From Myxococcales bacterium (GTDB lineage Bacteria; Myxococcota_A; Polyangia; Polyangiales; JADJMO01): DNA of 64,000 nt. A model generated the notes under the pieces. It was not told the DNA's origin, ran no database searches, and saw only the letters and a program-made list of their open reading frames with translations. Position 1 is the first letter of the stretch; each line of letters starts with the position of its first letter. The translations under genes and the position numbers were made by a program. The stretch covers positions 1 through 64,000 of the forward strand of contig JADJMO010000019.1 of assembly GCA_016709545.1 (NCBI GenBank). The letters are read 5' to 3'. Shown here piece after piece: positions 17,407 to 26,673 of this stretch.

Positions 17407-19811
17407 CTAACCCGGCACGAGGCGGAGGCGCGACGCAGAGAAGTCGGTCTCTTCCCAGCTCGCCGCGCGGTCGCGACCCTCGAGGTAGAGGGAGACCTGG
17501 TCGCGGTAGTGACGCGAGGCGGGGTCGCCACTCTGCCCTGGGGCCACCACCGCGCGGGACGCGCCGGGCGCACCCGCGATCATCGCGAAGCGGAGCACCG
17601 GGCCGACGCGTACGCCGAACCGGCCGCGGAGCTCGAACTCGCCCATGTTGACGGTGGTGCCGTCGCCGCGTCCAGGGAACGGTCCGGGGGAAGAGGCCGC
17701 GCGCAGGCCGGGCACGGCGGCCATCGGGTGCCGGAAGGTGACGGTGTGCAGATCGCCCCAGCGCCAGCGCCCTGGGTCTTCGCCGCGCTGGCGACGGAGG
17801 CGACCCTCGGCCATCGCGCAGGCGTCGCGCACCAGGGTCGCGCGGTCGTGCCCGACGAGCCACGGAGAGGCGGGGTCACGGACGGCGGAGAGCAGCGGCA
17901 AGGCCGCCGCGTTCATCAGCTCGAAGTAGCGCTCGAAGGTGTCGTCGCCGAGCTCGTCGAGCAGCAGGTGGCGCACGAACGCGTCGAGGAAGGCGTACGT
18001 GCACGACGCCCCGACGCTCGTCTCGTCGGCGCGCCCATCCCAGGTGCGCATGCGGCGGAGGACCTCGCGGCCGCGGCGCTCGGGGAGCCCGAGATCGCCC
18101 GCGGGCAGGCCCTCGAGGAGCGCATCGCGCACCGAGGTGGCCCACGAAGCGCGCACGTCGGTCTGGATGCGCGCGATGTCGGCGAGCGTGAGCGGGCCGC
18201 GGTGCGCGTCGATCAGGGCCCGGATGCGCGCGTAGCGGAACGGGGGCTCGAAGATGTCTCCGAGGGTGTGCGGGTACCCCTCGCCGTGGGGACGCGTGTT
18301 GGCCGAGACGATCACGCCGTCGGCCGGGTCGCGCGAGAACGGGAGCTCGTGCGCGGGATCACACCGACCCACTGGCCACGCGGGTCCTCGCCGTCGAGCA
18401 GGTCGAGGCTCGTGACCCCCGGGTCGGGGCGGCGCGCGACGCGACCCGCCCAGCACCACCCGAGGTGGCCCTCGCGGTCGGCGAACACGAAGTTCAGCGT
18501 GGGCGCGGAGTGCAGGCGCGCCGCGGCGCGGAGGTCGTCGAAATCGCGCGCCCGGAGGAGGGCGAGCGAGCCGTCCGTCTCGAGCGAGGCGGTGTCGCCG
18601 CACCAGCGGAGCGCGATGGCCTGCTCGTCGCCGGTCGCGCCCGACACGATCGGGCCCCGCGGGGTGCGGACGACGGGCACCGTGCGGGAATCCCCGCCCC
18701 GCACGGCGATGGTCTCGTGGGTGACCTCGAGCCGGCCGGCCTTGCGCAGCGCCCCCAGATCCTCGCGCCACACCTGGCTGTCGTCGCCCCAGCCGGCGGT
18801 CATGCCCCACGCCGCGTGGGCGTTCTGACCGATCGGGAGCCCGGGGACACCGGGAATGGTGGCGCCGCGCGCGTCGATCCCGCCACCTCGGAGGCGCACC
18901 TCCCAGAGGACGTCGGGCGCGTGCAGCGGCATGTGCGGATCGCTGGCCACGATCGGGCGGCCGATGGAGGTGCGGTGGGCCGCGAGCGCGAAGGCGTTGG
19001 AGCCGAGGTGCAGGCCCTCGGTGCCGAGCACGTCGGCGAGCATGCGGGCGTGCAGCAACACGGGCTCGATCGCGTCCGCGGCGCCCGCGGTGACGGTGAG
19101 TGGGTGGGTGGGCAGGAGCGCGCGCAGCTTGTCGGCAGACACCACGCCGGCGATGCGCGCGTAGGTGAGGGCGAAGCGCCAGGCGAACCCCAGCTGGAAC
19201 GCGACGCCCTTGCCGATGAGCAGGCTGTCGACCGCGGTGAAGGGGCCGGGTTCGAGGTCGAGCAGGAGCGACTCGAGGGGGCGTCGACCGGTGGCGACGA
19301 AGGCGTTGACCCCCGCGGCGTACGCGTCGAGCCACGCGCGCGCCTCGGCCGACGCGATGGCGTAGCTGGCTTCCGCGGCGCCCCGGAAGCCGAGCGCGCG
19401 CGTGAAGGCATCGAGGTCGACGAGCGTGGCGCCACGCGGGAGCCGGAACGGCAGCGCGTCGTCGACGGGGCGCGCGCCGAGCACCGAGGCAAGCTCGCCC
19501 CGCAGGGCGACCCGCATGAGATCCATCTGGAACAGGCGATCTTCCGCGCACGCGTAGCCCATGCCGAACGCGACGTCGGCGAGGCTGCCGCCGAACACGC
19601 CGGGCACGCCGAACGCATCGCGGGCGATGGTGACGGCGCCGTCGAGGCCGCGCACGCGCTCCTCGCGACCTCGGCTCGGCGCGCGCCCGAGGGTCTCGAG
19701 CACCTTGGGCGCCGCGTCCTTCGCGCGGAGGAACAGCGCCCGCACGGTGCGCACCGGGCGGCTCTCGACGGCCTCCCGGAGCGCGAGGAGCATCGATCCC
19801 TTTCGGTCCAT
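17407..19811 (-). CDS. Penicillin-acylase family (Ntn) amidohydrolase, one frameshift
   Basis: The restored protein has about 801 residues. The likely start is ATG at 19811 (MDRKGSMLLALREAV); ATG at 19859 would add 16 residues. The alpha-subunit region contains GVPGVFGGSLADVAFGMGYACAEDRLFQMDL, the family signature G.P...A....D...G.G...A.DRLFQM. The autoprocessing site and N-terminal nucleophile are seen in LHLGSNAFALA, where the Ser after Gly would become residue 1 of the beta chain, followed by RPIVASDPHM. The frame shifts near 18355 (after GQWVGVI), continuing as PAHELPFSRDPADGVIVSANTRP. Family members cleave amides such as beta-lactam side chains, acyl-homoserine lactones or aculeacin; the substrate here is unknown. 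No classical signal peptide is obvious, which is unusual for this largely periplasmic family. Confidence 0.85.
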
Positions 19812-19947
19812 CGGTCCGTCGCGTAGCGCGGTGCGCGGCGTTCCGCACGGAGGAACCAAGGTGTCCGCGTAGTTTGCTACGCACCCCGCGATGCTTTTTG
19901 GGGCGGATCGTTGCAGAGTCCCTGTTTGTCATGGGATCCTCACACCG

Positions 19948-20961
19948 ATGTCAGCCGCGCCGGTCTACACGGCCGAGGATCGCTCCATCCTCCTGCCCTA
20001 CTACAAGCGCTTCCTCGTGGAGCCGTCGCTGCGGCTGATTCCTGCCTCGGTGCACCCGAACTCGATCACGCACGCGGGCCACCTCTGCAACTTGATCGCG
20101 GTGGGCCTGCTCGTCGCGCTCCGGCCGCAGCGCGGGTGGCTCCTGATCGCGTCGATGCTGCTGCTCCACGTCTACCTGTGGGCGGACAACGCCGACGGCG
20201 CGCACGCGCGGCGGACCAAGCAGTCGAGCGCCTTCGGCGAGTTCCTCGACCACGGGCTCGACATCCTCAACACGGTCTACATCGCGGTCATGACCGCGTG
20301 GGCGCTCGGCGCGACCCACTTCTGGACGATCGCGCTCATCGCGCTCATCCCCGCCGCCGCCGCGGTCACCTGCTGGGAGCAGACCCAGACCGGCGTGTAC
20401 CGCCTCGGCCTCCTCAACCAGATCGAGTCCGTGGCCGTGCTCTCGGTGGCGATGATCGGCAGCGCCGTCTGGGGCACCGACGTCTGGAAGGGGCTCTCGT
20501 TCCACAATGTCACCGCCTACCACTTCCTCGTCGTCTGGCCGGCCACCACCATCGTGTTCGGCTTCGGCCGCGCGATCTGGCGCGTCTCCCGCGCGCACGC
20601 GTCGATCGCCCCCATCTTCGTGTTCCTCCTGCTGCACGCGCTCATCCTGCTCGCGGGGACGCGCGGCTGGGTCTCCACGTTCGTAGGGGTGTCGTTCGTC
20701 AGCGCGGTCAACATCGGCTTCGGCGTGCGTCAGCTCGTCCTGCGCCTCCACAACGAGGCGCCGAAGGTGGAGCCGATGCTGGTTCTCGGGGTGCTCGGCA
20801 TGGTGGCGTTCATGGCGTGGAACGCGGCCGGTCTGCCCATCGGCGCCACCTATTCCGTGGCCCTGCCGGCGGTGGCCTGCGCCATCGTGGCGCTGTTCTC
20901 CCTGCGGGAGACGCGGCGCGGCATCCACGTCCTCGACGAGGTCGAGGCCGACGGTCAGTGA
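19948..20961 (+). CDS. CDP-alcohol phosphatidyltransferase family membrane enzyme
   Basis: The protein has 337 residues; ATG at 19948 (MSAAPVYTAED) is chosen because it gives a compact cytoplasmic N-terminus. The full catalytic signature is present at residues 80-105: D80, D83-G84, A87-R88, G97, D101 and D105, fitting D(x2)DG(x2)AR(x8)G(x3)D(x3)D, with the metal and CDP-binding aspartates intact. Several transmembrane helices follow. The C-terminal part, to residue 337, is longer than in minimal PgsA or PssA proteins and is more like eukaryotic-type choline/ethanolamine phosphotransferases. The enzyme transfers a phospho-alcohol from a CDP-linked donor in lipid synthesis. The next two genes on this strand form a probable lipid-related operon with it. 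Confidence 0.88.
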   Translation: MSAAPVYTAEDRSILLPYYKRFLVEPSLRLIPASVHPNSITHAGHLCNLIAVGLLVALRPQRGWLLIASMLLLHVYLWADNADGAHARRTKQSSAFGEFLDHGLDILNTVYIAVMTAWALGATHFWTIALIALIPAAAAVTCWEQTQTGVYRLGLLNQIESVAVLSVAMIGSAVWGTDVWKGLSFHNVTAYHFLVVWPATTIVFGFGRAIWRVSRAHASIAPIFVFLLLHALILLAGTRGWVSTFVGVSFVSAVNIGFGVRQLVLRLHNEAPKVEPMLVLGVLGMVAFMAWNAAGLPIGATYSVALPAVACAIVALFSLRETRRGIHVLDEVEADGQ

Positions 20962-20967
20962 CGGCGC

Positions 20968-20992
20968 CGAGGAGACCAGTCTAGTCTCCTCG
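20968..20992 (+). terminator. 9-bp perfect hairpin between two lipid-type genes
   Basis: CGAGGAGAC (20968-20976) pairs perfectly with GTCTCCTCG (20984-20992) around a 7-base loop, followed by GACGGTTTCCTTTG. It sits 7 bp after the stop at 20961 and 10 bp before the TTG start at 21003. It could be a weak intrinsic terminator or attenuator that lowers expression of the downstream genes. Confidence 0.55.
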
Positions 20993-21002
20993 ACGGTTTC
21001 CT

Positions 21003-22229
21003 TTGAATCGGCGCAGTCTCGTCCGGGGCATCCAGCTCGTCGTCGCGCTCACGCTGCTGAGCCTCGGCTACCAGCTCTATCGGTCGCTGCGCGCAGAGCA
21101 GTCCAGCTTCGCGCCCGTGCTCGGGTCGCTTCGGCCGGCGTGGCTCCTCGTCGGAGCGGTCCTCGCGCTGCAAGAAGGGGTCTGCGGCGGCCTGCGCATG
21201 TTCACGCTCGCCCGCGTGCTCACGCCCCAGATCAAGATCCGGCACGGCATCGTCTCGGAGTTCGTCCTCATGTTCGTGGCCGGCGTCACGCCAGGGCAGG
21301 TGGGGGCGCCGATCTCGCAAGTGGCGGTGCTCGTGCACGGGGGCATGAAGGTCGCCGACGTGGCCACCGCCGAGCTCATGACGGCGTTCTGCACCGTGAG
21401 CTTCTTCCTGATCTCGGCGCTCACCATCCTGATCCTCCGCGCCAACCACCTGCTCGTGCTCCCCAAGGAGGCGGCGCCGCTCGACTACTTCGTGGGGCTC
21501 TCGGCGGGGGTCTTCGGGACCGGGCTCGTGTGCCTCGTGCTGTGCGCGGCCTATCCGCCGCTGCTCCAGGCCATCGTGCGCGCGCTCTCCAAGGTGTGCA
21601 GCCCGATCTGGCAGCTGATCGTGCGGCTCGTGGCCAAGATCCCCCGTTTTCGCAAGATCGCCGACCAGGCCTGGGCGCGCCGTGGGCACCTCTCGAACCG
21701 GCTCGTCGGCGCCGTCGATCACGTGCACGAGGGCTTCGGCATCTACCTGCGACGCGGCAAGCTCGCCGTGCTCGCCGCGTTCGGGCTCACGTTCGGGTTC
21801 TTCTGCTCGCGCTTCGCCGTGACCTTCTTCATCCTCAAGGGGCTCGGGCTCTCCACGACGCCGAGCACGTTCGTCAGCGTCGGGCCTCCGATCGTCCAGA
21901 TCATCCTCGTGCAGGCCCTCCTGAACTTCGCGCTCTACCTGAGCCCTACACCAGGGGCTTCGGGCATCGCCGAGGTCGGCTCCTCGGCGTTGATGAAGCC
22001 GTGGGTCCACGGGATCTACCAGGTGCCGTACCTCGTGCTCTGGCGCGTGCTCGCGCTCTTCCTGTGCATGTTCGTCGGCGGGATCTACGTGTTCCGCTAC
22101 CTCGGCACGGACGTGCTCGAGGCCGAGGCCAAGCGCGCCGAGGACGAGCAGCGCGCCCACGACGAGGCGCGGGGCGCCGACTCCGATCCCCGGCCGCCCA
22201 CCGCTCGTAGTAGCCTCGAGGAGTCATGA
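21003..22229 (+). CDS. Flippase-like (UPF0104/LPG-synthase membrane domain) protein
   Basis: The protein has 408 residues with a probable TTG start at 21003 (MNRRSLVRGIQLVV); no better start lies before the first helix. About eight hydrophobic helices carry family landmarks: LMFVAGVTPGQVGAPISQVAVL and LYLSPTPGASGIAEVG. The two Gly/Pro re-entrant motifs, F..TPG..G.......L and SPTPGASG.AE, are typical of the UPF0104 family, which includes the membrane part of lysyl-phosphatidylglycerol synthase. A charged C-terminal tail is cytoplasmic. Some members move or modify lipids; this one lacks a soluble aminoacyl-transferase domain. Its stop overlaps the ATG of the diiron-protein gene. Confidence 0.75.
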   Translation: MNRRSLVRGIQLVVALTLLSLGYQLYRSLRAEQSSFAPVLGSLRPAWLLVGAVLALQEGVCGGLRMFTLARVLTPQIKIRHGIVSEFVLMFVAGVTPGQVGAPISQVAVLVHGGMKVADVATAELMTAFCTVSFFLISALTILILRANHLLVLPKEAAPLDYFVGLSAGVFGTGLVCLVLCAAYPPLLQAIVRALSKVCSPIWQLIVRLVAKIPRFRKIADQAWARRGHLSNRLVGAVDHVHEGFGIYLRRGKLAVLAAFGLTFGFFCSRFAVTFFILKGLGLSTTPSTFVSVGPPIVQIILVQALLNFALYLSPTPGASGIAEVGSSALMKPWVHGIYQVPYLVLWRVLALFLCMFVGGIYVFRYLGTDVLEAEAKRAEDEQRAHDEARGADSDPRPPTARSSLEES

Positions 22230-23101
22230 TGAACGTCGACGCCAAGAAGAACGAGCCCACCTTCGACATCGAGAAGTTCCTCACCATCAGCCGCCAGCTC
22301 GACCTGACGGGCCTCGTCCTCGAGGACGCCAAGAAGTACGGGCTCAACCAGAGCGAGGTGCGCGTGCTCCGCTACATGCAGGACACGGAGCTCTACACCG
22401 TGCACTACATGAAGGCCCTGATGGAGACGTCGGCGCTCGCCGACGAGGAGGCCCGGGCGTTCCTCGTGAACTGGGGCTACGAGGAGTGCTACCACGGGCG
22501 CACCCTCGCCAAGATCCTCTCGATCTGCGGGCACGAACCGTCGCGCAAGTCGATCGAGGAGTTCGCGCGGCCGCGCAAGTGGACCGAGGTGCTCCAGGAC
22601 GCGGGCGGCCGGCTGCTCTCGATCATCAGCCCCGACTTCATCGCGGTCCACATGAGCTGGGGCGCGATCAACGAGCTCACCGCCTGCAACGCGTACACGC
22701 GCATGGCGGAGCTCTCGGACAACCCGATCCTGGCCGAGGTCTGCCGGCGCATCGTCAAGGACGAGCGCCGCCACTTCGCGTTCTACTACCAGCAGGCGCA
22801 GCGCCGGCTGCGGGCCTCGGGCCTCGCGCAGGGCATGGCGCGGGTCGCGCTGCGGGCGCTCTGGGAGCCGGTCGGGGGCAGCATGCAGCCGCGCGAGTCG
22901 CGGGATTTCGTCGGCGCGTACCTGTTCGGCGACGAGGCGGGGCGGCGCTGTCTCCGCGAGATCGACCAGCGGATCGCGCAGCTGCCGGGCCTCGAGTGGT
23001 TCGACCTCGTCAGCAAGCACACCAACGAGGGCTCTGCGCGGATCGAGCGTGCTGGTGTCCCGGTCGATCGCCCGCGCACGCGGCCGATCGTCCAGGCCTG
23101 A
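22226..23101 (+). CDS. Ferritin-like diiron protein (acyl-desaturase-like superfamily)
   Basis: The protein has 291 residues; the ATG at 22226 overlaps the previous stop. A four-helix diiron site is legible: E55 (DTELYTVHY), E87-x2-H90 (EECYH), E150 (AINELT) and E180-x2-H183 (KDERRHFAFYY). That is two E and two ExxH ligand sets, in the order expected for ferritin-like oxidases and acyl-ACP desaturases. It is therefore likely an O2-activating enzyme acting in the same pathway as the two upstream membrane proteins, for instance on a fatty chain or lipid head group. No redox partner is adjacent. Confidence 0.72.
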   Translation: MMNVDAKKNEPTFDIEKFLTISRQLDLTGLVLEDAKKYGLNQSEVRVLRYMQDTELYTVHYMKALMETSALADEEARAFLVNWGYEECYHGRTLAKILSICGHEPSRKSIEEFARPRKWTEVLQDAGGRLLSIISPDFIAVHMSWGAINELTACNAYTRMAELSDNPILAEVCRRIVKDERRHFAFYYQQAQRRLRASGLAQGMARVALRALWEPVGGSMQPRESRDFVGAYLFGDEAGRRCLREIDQRIAQLPGLEWFDLVSKHTNEGSARIERAGVPVDRPRTRPIVQA

Positions 23102-23111
23102 GCCGCTCGCT

Positions 23112-24176
23112 TCAGCCCACCCCTTCGGCGAGGTCGTCGAGCACGAGCTCGAGGGCGCCCGGGCGCGTGCGCACGAGGCTCGCGGGAGGGACGGACAAGA
23201 TGGGGTGCTCGCCGCTCTCGAGGGGAGCCAGCGCGGGCGAGGACACGGGCGGGCTGCTCGTGCCGTCCAGCCCCGGCATCGCGGTCGTCTCGGCGAGCGC
23301 ATCGGCGAACGCGAGCAGCGCGCGGATGCGATCGAGCTCGGCGCGGGCCTGCTCGGCGTGGGCGAACGGCACGCCCGCGACGTCGAGGAGGCGCAGGAGA
23401 TAGCGCCCGAGCAGGCGCTCCACGCGCGCGCCGAACGGGTGGGTGTCACACGCCTGCTCCACCGCCTGCACGACGCGATCGCGGCGCGGGGTGACCATGG
23501 CGACGCGCTCTCCGGCCAGCAGCGAGTAGAGGACCAGGCCGACGGCGGTGAGGTCGGTACGGGTGTGGCGATCGAGCCGCGGCTCGCTCCAGAAATCGGG
23601 CTTGCTGACCCGCATGGCGGAGGGCAGCGGCGTCCAGGGGGTGGCGCCACACTCGAGCACCTGCACGGTGTCGCTCGCCAGCGGGTCGCCGTCGCTCACC
23701 AGGATCTTGGAGAGGTCGAGGCGCCCGTGGACGAAGCCGCGACGGTGCGCGCGGACGACGACGGAGAGGGCGGTCTCGGCCACGCGCAGGGCGGTGTCGA
23801 GCTCGAGGGCGCCGTCGCGCTCGAGGCGCACGTCGAGCGGCTCGCCGGGTGCGAACGCGTGGACGAGATAGGGCGCGCCGTCTTCTTCGCCGTCCTCCAG
23901 TCGGCCCATCCCGAGGAGCGGGACGCGGGCCGGGTGGCGGAGGCGCAGGCCGACGCGTCCGGCGCGGGCGAGCGCCTCCTGGGCGGCGGGCTCGGCGGCC
24001 AGGTGGTGGAGGAGGATCTGCACGACGTGGGGCACGCCGTGCTCGTCGTGCGCCAGGTAGTGCGCGGTGGAGGCGCCGACGTGCAGCACGGACTCGAGGG
24101 TCAAGCCGTCCACGACCTGGCCCAATCGGGCCCGGACGGCGCGCGCCTGGTCGCTGATGGCGAGGTCCCCCTCCAT
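23112..24176 (-). CDS. Protein-kinase-like pseudokinase
   Basis: The protein has 354 residues with an ATG at 24176. The kinase fold is recognisable from HGVPHVVQILLHHL, the catalytic-loop region GFVHGRLDLSKILV (149-160) and the activation-side segment FWSEPRLDRHTRTDLTAVGLVLYSLLAG. Catalytic residues are missing: there is no Gly-rich loop (VGAST instead), no ATP-binding Lys in the usual strand (VVQILL), HRD has become HGR, and DFG is replaced by ECG (175-177). It is therefore probably an inactive scaffold or sensor. It converges with the diiron gene, with 10 bp between the stops. Confidence 0.72.
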   Translation of the reverse strand: MEGDLAISDQARAVRARLGQVVDGLTLESVLHVGASTAHYLAHDEHGVPHVVQILLHHLAAEPAAQEALARAGRVGLRLRHPARVPLLGMGRLEDGEEDGAPYLVHAFAPGEPLDVRLERDGALELDTALRVAETALSVVVRAHRRGFVHGRLDLSKILVSDGDPLASDTVQVLECGATPWTPLPSAMRVSKPDFWSEPRLDRHTRTDLTAVGLVLYSLLAGERVAMVTPRRDRVVQAVEQACDTHPFGARVERLLGRYLLRLLDVAGVPFAHAEQARAELDRIRALLAFADALAETTAMPGLDGTSSPPVSSPALAPLESGEHPILSVPPASLVRTRPGALELVLDDLAEGVG

Positions 24177-24291
24177 CGTGGTGCGAAAGAAAAGCCAGGA
24201 AACCACCGGGCGACAAGTCCGCTCGAGTCGAAGAGCGTCCCGGACGGTGGGCTGGATCGATGGTGATTGCGCGCGCGCAACGCCTCGAGGC

Positions 24292-25062
24292 TCAGGGATT
24301 CGTGATGGGGTGGGGCACGATCGAATCGGCGCAGAATCGGGAGACCAGGTAGCTCGCGACGTCGCTCGGACGCGTGCCTGGGCCGAAGCCGGCATCGAAG
24401 CCGAGCTCCAGGGCGAGGGCGTGGTCGACCCGCGGGCCACCGAAGAGCAGCACGAACCGGTTGCGGAGGCCGCGCTGCACCAGGAGCTCGACCAGGGCCC
24501 GCCCGTTCTCCTTGTGGCAGTTGCGCTGGGTGATGACCTGGCTCACGAGGATGGCGTCGGCGCCGACCGCCTCCGCGCGGGCGACCAGCTGGTCGTTCTC
24601 GACCTGCGCGCCGAGGTTGTAGGCGAGGAAGCTCTTGTAGGCCTCGAGGCCCTTGTCGCCCGCGTAGCCCTTCATGTTGAGGATGGCGTCGATGCCGACG
24701 GTGTGGGCGTCGCTCCCGGTGCAGGCGCCGACCACGACGAGCTTGCGCCCGAGGCGCGTGAGCACGCGGTGGTCGACCTCCTTCATCTCGAGGCGGGGCA
24801 CCTCGACCTCGGGCACCTCGAGGGTGCTCAGATCGACCGTGTGCTGCGAGTGCCCGTAGACGACGAAATACGTGTAGCCCTCGGCGCACTCCTCCATCGT
24901 GGAGACGAGCGGCTCGCGCAGCCCGTGGGCCTCGGCGAACCGCTTGGCGGCTTCGCGCGCCTTGGCGCTCTTGGGCACGTTGAGCGTGAACGACATCTGG
25001 ACCATGCCGTCGCCCTCACGGTCGCCGTAGGCGCGGAGCAAGTGCGGCTCGGTCGGGTGCAT
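24292..25062 (-). CDS. kamE: Lysine 5,6-aminomutase beta subunit
   Basis: The protein has 256 residues. It is the cobalamin- and PLP-binding subunit of the enzyme moving the terminal amino group of D-lysine or beta-lysine (5,6-migration) in lysine fermentation or catabolism. The B12-binding DxHxxG motif is D118-A-H120-T-V-G123. K131 in NMKGYAGD lies 11 residues after H120, the same spacing as the cobalt-binding His and PLP-binding Lys known in the Clostridium enzyme. An N-terminal segment (VQMSFTLNVPKSAKAREAAKRFAEAHGL) matches the family's dimerisation region. The partner alpha subunit is not adjacent but at 62525-64000 on the other strand. Confidence 0.93.
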   Translation of the reverse strand: MHPTEPHLLRAYGDREGDGMVQMSFTLNVPKSAKAREAAKRFAEAHGLREPLVSTMEECAEGYTYFVVYGHSQHTVDLSTLEVPEVEVPRLEMKEVDHRVLTRLGRKLVVVGACTGSDAHTVGIDAILNMKGYAGDKGLEAYKSFLAYNLGAQVENDQLVARAEAVGADAILVSQVITQRNCHKENGRALVELLVQRGLRNRFVLLFGGPRVDHALALELGFDAGFGPGTRPSDVASYLVSRFCADSIVPHPITNP

Positions 25063-25142
25063 GACGCTCTCTACCGAACCCGCCTCGGCCTCGCAACCGG
25101 TCCAGCTCGCGTCCCTCGACGCGGCACGCTACCTGCCGCTCC

Positions 25143-25565
25143 GTGGGACGCACGATGGGTCTCGACCTCGGCAGCGCTCGGTGCGGCGTCGCGATCGACG
25201 ACGAGCTGTCGCTGCTCGCCCATCCGCGGCCACCGCTGGTCGCGAAGGACCGCAACGGCCTCATCGCCGCGCTCGTCGCCCTGGCCGAGAGCGAGGGTGT
25301 CGATCGCTTCGTCGTGGGCTTGCCGCTCTCGCTTCGCGGGGAGGCGGGGCGCGCCGCGCGCCGCACCGAGTCGTTCGCGCAGGCCCTCGCCGACGCGAGC
25401 GGCCGCGAGGTGGTCCTCTGGGACGAGCGCCTCACGACGGTGCAGGCCAGCGCCGCGCTGTCGGAGGGCGGCACCGATGCCCGGGGCCAGCGCGCGGTGA
25501 TCGACGGCGCGGCTGCCGCCTTCCTGCTGCAGTCGTGGCTCGAGGCGCGGAGGAAGCGCAAGTGA
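25143..25565 (+). CDS. ruvX: RuvX/YqgF-type putative Holliday-junction resolvase (pre-16S rRNA nuclease)
   Basis: The protein has 140 residues with a GTG start at 25143. The RNase-H-like fold is seen in MGLDLGSARCGVAIDD, which contains the first catalytic Asp, then RFVVGLPLSLRGEAG, VVLWDERLTTVQA and DGAAAAFLLQSWL, whose Asp completes the acidic set. Family members act in 16S rRNA 5'-end maturation. The stop overlaps the mltG GTG start, a ruvX-mltG pairing seen in many bacteria. Confidence 0.9.
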   Translation: MGRTMGLDLGSARCGVAIDDELSLLAHPRPPLVAKDRNGLIAALVALAESEGVDRFVVGLPLSLRGEAGRAARRTESFAQALADASGREVVLWDERLTTVQASAALSEGGTDARGQRAVIDGAAAAFLLQSWLEARRKRK

Positions 25566-26668
25566 GCCGCCGTCGCGCGCGCAGGAGCTCGGCGCCGCCG
25601 AAGTCGGCGCCAGGTCCGCGTCGGCGTCCGTGGCCTTTCGTGGTCGCGGCGGGCGTGCTGCTCCTCGTGGCCGTGACCCTCGCGCTGCCGTTCCGGCCGC
25701 GGACGGGCGAAGGCCGCGCGGTCGACGTCGACGTTCCGAGCGGCGCCTCCGACGCCGACGTGATCGCGCGCCTCGAGGCGGCCGGCGTGGTGTCCGGCCC
25801 CGTGTTCGGCCTCTACGCGCGGGTCCGGGGCGGCATCCTCGCGCGGTCCGGTCGCCACCTCCTGCGCGACGATCTCTCTCCGGTCGAGGTGCTCCGCCGT
25901 CTGCGTCGGTCGCCCGACGCGACGCACATACGGGTCACCTTCCCCGAGGGCTGGACCCGCTTCGAGATCGCGGCGCGCCTCGAGAAGCAGCGCATCTGCG
26001 ACGCGGCGTCGTTCCTCGCCGCGGTGGCCGACCCGAAGCTAGGCGAAGAGCTCGGGGTCCCGGGGTCGCTCGAAGGGTGGCTCTTCCCCTCCACCTACGA
26101 GCTCCCCGCCGACGGCGACGCGCGCGACGTGGTGCGGCAGCTCGTCGAGAAGGCAAAATCGCGGCTCGAACGCCTCGCGAAGGAGAACGCGGCGGGCCTC
26201 GCGCTCCTGCAGAAGCAACTCGGCTGGTCGATGCGCGAGGTGGTCGTCCTCGCGTCGGTGGTCGAGAAGGAGGCGGCGGTCGACGACGAGCGCCCGATCA
26301 TCGCCTCGGTGTTCCTGAATCGCCTCCGCGAGCCCGCCTCGACGGGCGGCAAGCTGCAGGCCGACCCGACGGCCGGCTACGGGTGCCGCGTGATGAAGAG
26401 CCCCACGCCGGCGTGCGTCTCGTGGCTCGCGGTCGGCACGCACAAGGTGAACGCGGACATCCAGCACGACGCGGACAACCCCTGGAGCACCTACACGCAC
26501 CCGGGGCTCCCACCCACGGCGGTGAGCAATCCGGGGGAGAAATCGCTCGCGGCGGTGCTCTCACCCGCGGTGACGCGGTACTTCTTCTTCGTCGCCAAGG
26601 GCGGCGGGCGTCACAACTTCAGCGAGACCCTCGGCAAGCACGAGCAGGCGATCCCGAAGGCGCCCTGA
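25562..26668 (+). CDS. mltG: Endolytic murein transglycosylase
   Basis: The protein has 368 residues; the GTG start at 25562 overlaps the ruvX stop. A basic N-terminus and one membrane helix (WPFVVAAGVLLLVAVTLALPF) anchor it in the inner membrane. The periplasmic YceG domain contains FPEGWTRFEIAARL, LEGWLFPSTYEL, the catalytic box VVEKEA (about residues 234-239) and SVFLNRLR. Also present are LQADPTAGYG, YTHPGLPPTAVSNPG and the terminal FSETLGKHEQA. It cuts nascent glycan strands and helps set their length. Confidence 0.94.
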   Translation: MSRRRARRSSAPPKSAPGPRRRPWPFVVAAGVLLLVAVTLALPFRPRTGEGRAVDVDVPSGASDADVIARLEAAGVVSGPVFGLYARVRGGILARSGRHLLRDDLSPVEVLRRLRRSPDATHIRVTFPEGWTRFEIAARLEKQRICDAASFLAAVADPKLGEELGVPGSLEGWLFPSTYELPADGDARDVVRQLVEKAKSRLERLAKENAAGLALLQKQLGWSMREVVVLASVVEKEAAVDDERPIIASVFLNRLREPASTGGKLQADPTAGYGCRVMKSPTPACVSWLAVGTHKVNADIQHDADNPWSTYTHPGLPPTAVSNPGEKSLAAVLSPAVTRYFFFVAKGGGRHNFSETLGKHEQAIPKAP

Positions 26669-26673
26669 GCAGA

